Of a stretch of 64,000 nt of DNA, positions 57,801 through 64,000 are shown in pieces. Position 1 is the first letter of the stretch. Every line of letters begins with the position of its first letter. This stretch comes from Phallus indusiatus. Lineage: Eukaryota; Basidiomycota; Agaricomycetes; Phallales; Phallaceae. The notes below the pieces were generated by a model. It was not told the origin of the DNA. It worked only from the letters and a program-made list of their open reading frames with translations, and made no database searches. The DNA is taken from NCBI GenBank assembly GCA_027605045.1, contig JAQFWX010000001.1:1736001-1800000 (forward strand). The letters run 5' to 3'. Position numbers and translations under genes: made by a program.

Positions 57801-60207
57801 CTGGGATGGTTTATCCCGCGTCTGGTATTGTTTACGGTAAGTCTTAATTTTTTTTTCATCTGGAAAAAGTATCTATGTTTAAAACCTATTTCCAGCGAGT
57901 GCACTTTCGGCTTACCAAACTAATAATCATCATACCCTTCGTGTCAACTCGGACAGAAACGCTCTTTGGTTTTTCATTATCGCCATCCTTGCAGCAATTT
58001 CAATCGGATTACAAAACTATCTCTTTTCGACCGCCTCAGCTCATCTGTCATTCAAGTTGCGTTCAATGGCCTTCAAAGCTATCCTAAGACAAGACAGTCA
58101 GTCAATTGTTTATCAAATTTATTCTGAATCTCACCCTTTTGTTTTCTAGTTCAATTCTTCGACGAGGAAAAGAATAGCGTAAGTCACCGGTATATCCTGT
58201 GTATGCGGAAACAGTTTTGTTTATTAACTTGTCTCTCTCATTTTATAGACGGGTGCATTGACTGCCAATTTAAGTGACAATCCAGAGAAGGTCAACGGCC
58301 TCGCCGGTGTCACCCTGGGAGTGTGAGTCTACTGTCGTTTCTGGTCCTTTTTTTTTCCATTTATGCTGACTTTATACTGGATATAGTATCGTGCAAAGTT
58401 TTGCTTGTTTAATTGGAGGTTCCATTATCGGGCTGATTTATAATTGGCGTGTTGCCCTTGTTGGCATAGGTATTTCTATCTCAATATTATTTGATATGGC
58501 TGGGACTTAAGCATATGTTGTTAGCCTGTATCCCTCTCGTTATCTCGACTGGGTACATTCGATTGGTATGTTTACCCATCTTTTAAAATTACGCGATGGC
58601 TCAACATTTTATTAATTACCTACTCTTTCAGCAAGTGGTCGTTCTTAAAGACGAAAAGAATAAGGCGGCCCATGAAGCTTCTGCTCATTTAGCTTGCGAA
58701 GCTGCTGGAGCCATTCGTACCGTAGCCTCACTCACTCGTGAAGATGACTGCGTTGGATTGTACTCGCAAAGTCTTGAACAGCCTTTGAAGCAGTCTAACA
58801 AGTCCGCTATCTGGTCAACCTTGCTTTTCGCAGTTTCCCAAGCAATTTCATTCTTTGTTATTGCTCTTGTTTTCTGGTACGGCGCCAGGCTCGTGGCTCA
58901 GGGAACAATAGACACCAAGGCCTTCTTCGTTTGTTTAATGGTACGCTTTTTTACAATGCCTTGTGTGACAATTTGCCAAACATAATTTTAATCTTTCTAT
59001 CTTTAGAGCGTTGTTTTCTCGTCCATTAACGCTGGCAACATCTTCGCATTTGTCCCTGATATATCTTCTGCTCGCGGCGCTGCCAACGACCTGTTGAATT
59101 TGTTCGATTCTATGCCAGAAGTTGACACTGAATCGACTGAGGGCAAAATACCTCAGAATGTTGAAGGTCATATCCGTCTGGAAGATATCCATTTCCGTTA
59201 CCCTACGCGACCCGGTGTTCGAGTTCTCCGCGACATGAACATTGAGGTTAAGCCAGGAACTTATATTGCTCTGGTCGGTGCTTCCGGGTGTGGAAAGAGT
59301 ACTGTGTACGTGCCTTTTATTGGTTCCGCAATCAGAATGATTATTTAATGAAATCCGTAGTATTCAGATGATCGAACGATTCTATGATCCGCTCGCCGGT
59401 CGTGTTTATGTGAGTATTCTAAAACCTTTACGGAGATTTCTTATCTGATTTTGGACATTAGTTGGACGGTCAAGTTATCAGTGAATTAAATGTCCAAGAA
59501 TATCGCAAACACATTGCGTTGGTTTCCCAGGAGCCTGTAGGCAGTTTGGTTTTGTCCCATTTCCAATGCAAGCTTATACCTTTTAATAATAGACATTGTA
59601 TGCCGGCAGTATTCGGTTTAACATCCTTATGGGAGCCGCCAAACCAATGGAGGAAGTAACTCAGGAAGAAATCGAGGTGGCTTGTCGCGATGCCAACATC
59701 CTCGACTTTATCAAATCACTTCCCAAGTGAGTTATAAGCCAAGAAGAAAACGTGTAATTCGTGTCGTGTTGTTTCCATACTGACACATGCTTTCGCAGTG
59801 GTTTCGACACTGAAGTCGGTGGTAAGGGTTCACAGCTTTCGGGTGGTCAGAAACAACGTATTGCCATCGCGCGCGCACTACTACGGAATCCTAAAGTCCT
59901 GCTACTTGATGAAGCTACTTCGGCACTCGACTCCAACTCGGAGAAGGTTGTGCAGGCCGCACTGGATCAGGCATCAAGAGGGCGGACAACAATAGCTATT
60001 GCACATCGTTTGTCCACTATTCAGAACGCTGACCGAATGTAAGTATCAGCTTCAGCAACGATTATTTATTACTCATTCTAACCTTTAAATACTAGTTACT
60101 TTATCAAAGAAGGCAAAGTCAGCGAAGCCGGAACCCATGATGAGCTTATTTCATTACAAGGAGGATATTACGAATACGTTCAGCTTCAAGCACTGAGCAA
60201 GGCATAA
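54881..60207 (+). CDS. Full-length ABCB (MDR/P-glycoprotein-type) transporter
   Basis: ATP-driven exporter with the TMD-NBD-TMD-NBD layout, about 1,350 residues in more than 20 exons. The start at 54881 gives a basic, Ser-rich cytosolic tail ([19 protein letters not shown]). NBD1: GASGSGKST (formed across an intron), [31 protein letters not shown]2: [36 protein letters not shown]. Both Walker B Glu residues are kept, so both sites look active. A charged linker ([16 protein letters not shown]) joins the halves. One frame break: RFATKPEIF should run into [16 protein letters not shown], but the T run at 55143-55146 is one base short. Substrate unknown; relatives export drugs or lipopeptide pheromone. 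Confidence 0.93.
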
Positions 60208-60563
60208 GAAAGCATTGTCACCTCTCTTTTATAACCACCACATTTTTTCAGCGAACTTCTAATATAAATAATGCAAGCAGGATGGTCGGACTTACATAGC
60301 ATTGAGACAAGGAATCTTCTGTATGTTTAATCGAATATCTATATTAGATCATTTATTTTCGAAAACATCCCTAAATTTAATTGTTTATGTCATTCATTCA
60401 TAATAATAACAACAATAATATAAAAGGCAATAAAAGGCAAACCTGAGTGCTGTCAAAAGGTAGTTGGTCGGAAGTACAAACTCGTATCATTACGTAATCC
60501 ACGTATACAAGTACTATCCACATCTACTTCCCCTCGTGCATCTCTCTCTTGTTTCCCATCGTC
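60208..60563. other. Intergenic ABC transporter to VAP
   Basis: 356 bp, AT-rich. Contains an AATAATAACAACAATAATA run near 60405. No gene. Confidence 0.6.
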
Positions 60564-61804
60564 ATGTCTGTTTCTCTAAATCCGAGTACTGCGTTAGGCT
60601 TCAACAGTGAGCTCCAGAGGAATCGATTCTCCTAATATTTTTTCTAATTCGTGACTAGGACCTCTTACTAAGGAGGGCAAACGCGTTTTGACTATCATGA
60701 ACTCAAATGATTTGCCAATCGCTTTCAAAGTCAAAACAACAGCTCCAAAGGCAAGATAGTCTTATTCGAAGACTGTGATGATGTGTATTGAGAATGGTTG
60801 TTTAGTTATATTGCGTTCGACCGAATGCTGGCAGGATCGAACCGCACGAAAGCGTGGACGTCTCAGTCCAACTACAATCCTTAAAGGAAGAGCCTCCGGT
60901 AAATGTCAAATGTAAAGACAAGTTCTTAGTCCAAAGCACCCTCATCACCCTCGAGAAAGAAAACATTCCTCTATCGGAGATTGTGCGTTTTTCTTTTCTT
61001 TATAGAATAGCGGGGAGGAGATACTCACATGCCCCTTGTTTTAAGTGGAATATCCCTGAAGACATTCCAGAAAATAAAATACATCAACAGAGAATACGAG
61101 TGGTATATCTTTCTGCTGATGGCCAGACTGGGCAAACTGAACCAGAGTCGTCGGTGGAACCAGTGTCTCGAATGTCGGAATCCCAGGTATGTTACTTTGA
61201 GTAGCATGTCCAAAACATATAATCATAATTTTATTTGCAGAAATTCGAAACCACTCGTGAACAATCATCAACTAACGGTTATGGACCTGACATTCCTTCG
61301 TTCGAACCTTCCATGGCCCGTTCCATATCACCTCTCGTTGAGGATTCGTTTGTTGTCGCGCGTGAAGAGCAATCTCGTATAGAGGAGATTCGTCAGACAC
61401 GTGGAACTCCCAGCCCTGAACCTCGCATACCCAGTCCAGCCCCTATCATAAATGTCAATGTGCACCGTCCGGCAACTCCACCACCTCCAGGACCAACAGT
61501 AACCCCCCCTAGCGTTTCACATACATCAACAGTTGACCAAGAATTGGCTACCAAGTTGGCAGAAGCCCAGGAGGAAATTCAGCGGCTACGTCAGCTCCTC
61601 GCTCAGACACCAGATCTATCTGAAGTACGGCGGAGAGGAATCAGATCGGACGAGACTGTCGTAAGCACAGAGGATGTTCAAAGCGAGGCTGGCACCTACA
61701 TAGAGCGCCACAACACAAACTCGCACCTTCAGGAAGGTGCCTCACCTCAACAGGTTGGCATAATCGCACTGCTGGTCTTCGTCATCACATACCTTTTCTT
61801 CTAA
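60564..61804 (+). CDS. SCS2: VAP/Scs2-type ER tail-anchored MSP-domain protein
   Basis: ER membrane tether that binds FFAT-motif proteins at contact sites. The MSP domain starts at once: MSVSLNPSTALGFNRPLTKE, RVLTIMNSNDLPIAFKVKTT, APKLYCVRPNAGRIEPHESV, VSVQLQSLKEEPP, KDKFLVQSTLIT. A Pro-rich linker (PATPPPPGPTVTPP), a coiled coil (LATKLAEAQEEIQRLRQLL) and a C-terminal anchor (VGIIALLVFVITYLFF) complete the standard VAP layout. Five exons. The intron after TTAPK uses GC-AG (AAG|GCAAGA, 60751-60805); no GT donor nearby keeps the conserved APKLYCVRP join. Confidence 0.93.
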
Positions 61805-62410
61805 AGCATCCAAAAAGCTATCAGTCCACTACGTCAGTTTGCTGTCTGTCTCTACTTCGTCTTGTATCGAACGTTTTAACACTATTCTTTTATTTCTTTC
61901 TCCATTTACAAGAATTTTTTATTCTGGCCCCTTTCTTTTTGCTTGGTGGTTTCATGTTGCTTAATACCTGATGCATTCCTTTCATTTCGATTAAAACCTC
62001 CATGCTTGCGGAGTTTCTGTATCCCTTCCGGTGTTATTCCTTTGTCTATAGTGCATGATCGACACTTTGTCTTTCCTTTCAAACGTGTACAATATTTGCT
62101 TAATAAGGCTGTGTACATGTCATGCTATTCACGTGAAAGCGTATGACCAGAATCCGCGTCATACCCAGGTCATACTGTGACATGCTCACTGGGAATGTCT
62201 CGGTGCGGATGGACCAATTGCTCAATGCAATATCTGCAAATTGCTGGAGCATTTGGGGCCTTTGACGTGATATTGGAGTAGTTTACGCACGTCTGAGTTG
62301 CTCCAATTCATCAGGGACAATCAGAAGAGTATAAAAAGCCAATGTCGTCTCCTAGCTTCTTCAGTATTATTATCAAACGAGAAATCTTCTGAATTCAACT
62401 TTTAAACAAA
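61805..62410. promoter_or_regulatory. Promoter of Gly-rich protein, with TATA box
   Basis: 606 bp. TATAAAAA at 62330-62337 lies about 75 bp before the ATG at 62411. Two GTCATA-type repeats (CGCGTCATACCCAGGTCATACTG) occur near 62157. No other gene. Confidence 0.5.
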
Positions 62411-63359
62411 ATGACAACTTTCACAAACCGAGTAAGTTCAAACGCAAATTATATGATCTAAATCCTTAAACTTATTAAACACCTTTGCCAGAATGACCAA
62501 GCCGGTTACGGACACAACTTGGGTGGTCCTAATGCCAACGCAGGTGGCTACAACAATGCCGGACCTGGAGGATTCAACAACCAGGGGATGGGTCAATACG
62601 ATCAAACCGGAACAGGGGTAAGGGGTGGACAAGATTTCCCCCCGAATCAACATGATTTCGCTTCGGGCGGTGGACCTACCGACCCCGCGTTCAATAACAA
62701 CTATCCCAACACAGGTCATCATCACGGACAAGGACATCACAACATTGGTGGCACCGGAGCTGGAAACACTGGCTTTACAGGTGGAACAGGAGCCGGAAAC
62801 GCCGGTATCACAGGTGGTGGAGGACCTGGAGCTGGAAACGCTGGTTTCACAGGTGGACCTGGAGCTGGAAACGCTGGCTTTACAGGTGGGACTGGGGCTG
62901 GAAACACTGGCTTTACGGGTCCTACTGGGCAGCATCACGGAGCTGGTGGCCCCGGTGCAACCGGCGGATACACTAACACGGGAGGTGCTGGTGCCAATGC
63001 TCCAGGACGAGCAGCCAACGGTGCGTCTGCTGGTGAAAAAGAACTTGTAGGCAAAATCGAACGCGTAGCAGGAGACGTTCTATGCTCGAGCACCTTGAAA
63101 GCGAAGGGGGCCGAAAAAGAACGGTAAGACCTTTTTTTCATTTTTCGATCAATTGGAAACGGAGACTGATGATGAACCTTTGCTTTTTTACAGTGAAGCA
63201 CAGGCGTTGAAAGCTCAGGCTGCGGAACTTAACCAGGCCGAAGGACTTGAATCCGAGGCGGCGATGCGTAGACAACGAGCGGTAGCACATGGTGCGCATC
63301 CTCAGCATTTGGGCGGAAACCATCATCATATGGGCGGGGATGCTCCTAGAAGAGTGTAA
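62411..63359 (+). CDS. Gly/Asn-rich repeat protein, CipC-like C terminus
   Basis: Three exons give about 270 residues. After a seven-codon first exon (MTTFTNR) the protein is Gly/Asn/His-rich with tandem GNAGFTGG(T/P)GA repeats. The C-terminal part (KELVGKIERVAGDVLCSSTL, KAKGAEKEREAQALKAQ, EAAMRRQRAVAHGAHPQHLG) matches the small stress-responsive basidiomycete proteins often annotated as CipC-like or CsbD-like; it is probably an amphipathic helical segment. No signal peptide, so likely cytosolic. Strong TATA box. Exact role unknown. Confidence 0.75.
62755..62930 (+). repeat. Coding tandem repeat (GAGNAGFTGG units)
   Basis: Five to six imperfect copies of a 30-36 bp unit (core GGAGCTGGAAACGCTGG) encode GAGN(A/T)G(F/I)TGG. 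Unit lengths are multiples of three, so copy-number change would preserve frame. Confidence 0.75.
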
Positions 63360-63604
63360 TTTTTCCTTGTAATAGTAAACCTCAGCAGACGAGTACTGTC
63401 TGTGTTGTAGCTTTGTATCATTAGAGAAACACAAACGATAATATGTATATGCGTTTAATATTTTGTAGTCGCCCTTCAATATGAATTAGTGGCAAGATAT
63501 GATTGAAGCGTGCCCAAGAGTGTCTCCCAAGAAATGTGTTGAATAGTGTTGTACAGAACGTTTGCCCAAGAAGAAGAAAAATAAATCGTTGTCTAGAGTT
63601 TTTG

Positions 63605-63997
63605 TTAAACTTTTGAGCCGCTCATCTCTACGTCAATATCAGTGTCGACGTCAATTTGCTCGTCGACTTCCATATCACCGACTGCTGGAGTAACAGACGA
63701 TAGGGTCCCCACTTCTGTTATGGACTTTGCGTCCAGCTCGGGTTTCAGATCCGATTTTGACTCTAGTTCTGGTAACCTAGAGAATGTGGCGGCAGCTTGT
63801 GCGAGATGATCCAGTTGGGTGAGTTCACGCTGAGGTGGTAGCGGTACGGATGCGAGTCCAGAGGATCTCATCTCCGAGTCTAAGTGCTCTCTTTCCCTCT
63901 CCTTTTCTTTCTCGCGTTCCCTGTCCTTTGCCAATTCACGTTCGTGTTCTCGTTTGGAAACTTCGAGAAGAGCAGCGGCAGCAGCAGAGGTTGACAT
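63605..63997 (-). CDS. Partial protein with charged ER/EK-repeat helix (cut by window edge)
   Basis: C-terminal part of a gene that may begin outside the window; the ATG at 63997 (MSTSAAAAALLEVSKREHER) could be the start or an internal Met, as the frame stays open to the edge. A highly charged helix (DREREKEKEREREHLDSE) is followed by a Pro/Leu linker and an acidic tail (MEVDEQIDVDTDIDVEMSG). No domain can be named. Such composition is common in transcription-related nuclear proteins. Confidence 0.6.
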   Translation of the reverse strand: MSTSAAAAALLEVSKREHERELAKDREREKEKEREREHLDSEMRSSGLASVPLPPQRELTQLDHLAQAAATFSRLPELESKSDLKPELDAKSITEVGTLSSVTPAVGDMEVDEQIDVDTDIDVEMSGSKV

Positions 63998-64000
63998 GGC

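Noticed and set aside
54881..60207. Ste6-type a-factor exporter rather than general MDR pump
   Set aside because: Motifs do not separate the two subfamilies by eye, and no pheromone precursor gene is in the window, so only ABCB is claimed.

Overview
The window is nuclear DNA of a basidiomycete fungus, most likely a mushroom-forming Agaricomycete. Genes are dense and lie on both strands. Nearly every gene is cut by many short GT-AG introns of about 45-65 nt, and intergenic gaps are mostly 0.3-2 kb. Several families present are typical of Agaricomycetes: a kinase-like fragment with an NIMMD loop, a small heptad-repeat coiled-coil protein, a C-rich secreted/TM protein, and a Gly-rich CipC-like protein. 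No rRNA, complete tRNA, CRISPR array, prophage or recognisable transposon was seen.

Layout. 1-755: 3' part of a kinase-like gene. 2.3-3.5 kb (-): ZIP9-type zinc transporter. 3.9-4.5 kb (-): small coiled-coil gene with 21-bp coding repeats, flanked by two copies of a ~40-bp direct repeat. 4.8-10.1 kb: DNA polymerase alpha catalytic subunit (POL1) with four ACGCGT boxes at its 5' end. 10.4-12.1 kb: MAK11 (60S ribosome assembly). 12.5-13.9 kb (-): GPI-type fasciclin protein. 14.8-20.2 kb: tandem pair of S9 prolyl-oligopeptidase-family genes, the second with broken frames. 20.5-22.0 kb: CE16-type SGNH esterase. 22.6-24.3 kb: alternative oxidase. 24.8-25.5 kb (-): Lys/Ala-rich nuclear protein. 26.1-29.5 kb: Spo71/Mug56 PH-domain sporulation protein. 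29.6-31.0 kb (-): F-box protein. 31.3-34.5 kb (-): DDHD phospholipase. 35.0-35.8 kb: flavin reductase-like protein.

36.2-37.6 kb: secreted/TM orphan. 37.9-38.4 kb: YCII-domain protein. 38.7-40.6 kb: unknown conserved-looking protein. 41.5-43.1 kb: Ste7/Fuz7-like MAPKK. 43.4-45.5 kb: AMPK/SNF1 beta subunit. 47.3-48.4 kb: isopenicillin-N-synthase-like 2OG oxygenase. 48.8-49.3 kb: Ser-rich GPI protein. 49.7-51.7 kb (-): arrestin-like protein. 52.4-52.9 kb (-): PPxY-containing small protein. 53.7-54.2 kb (-): CxxC protein of unknown function. 54.9-60.2 kb: full-length ABCB/MDR transporter. 60.6-61.8 kb: VAP/Scs2. 62.4-63.4 kb: Gly-rich repeat protein. 63.6 kb to the end (-): partial gene.

Most of this is housekeeping, with no obvious biosynthetic cluster. 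Functional themes are replication and ribosome assembly (POL1, MAK11), kinase signalling (MAPKK, AMPK beta), membrane and lipid biology (DDHD lipase, VAP, ABC transporter, arrestin, Spo71), and surface or secreted proteins (fasciclin, esterase, Ser-rich GPI protein). I did not find a convincing undescribed multi-gene system. The most interesting signals are the decaying or mis-sequenced second peptidase, the repeat-flanked coiled-coil gene, the cell-cycle-box architecture at POL1, a 14-nt exon, a GC-AG intron, and a set of single-base frame breaks in otherwise intact genes. Exon boundaries were read by eye from splice consensus and family conservation.
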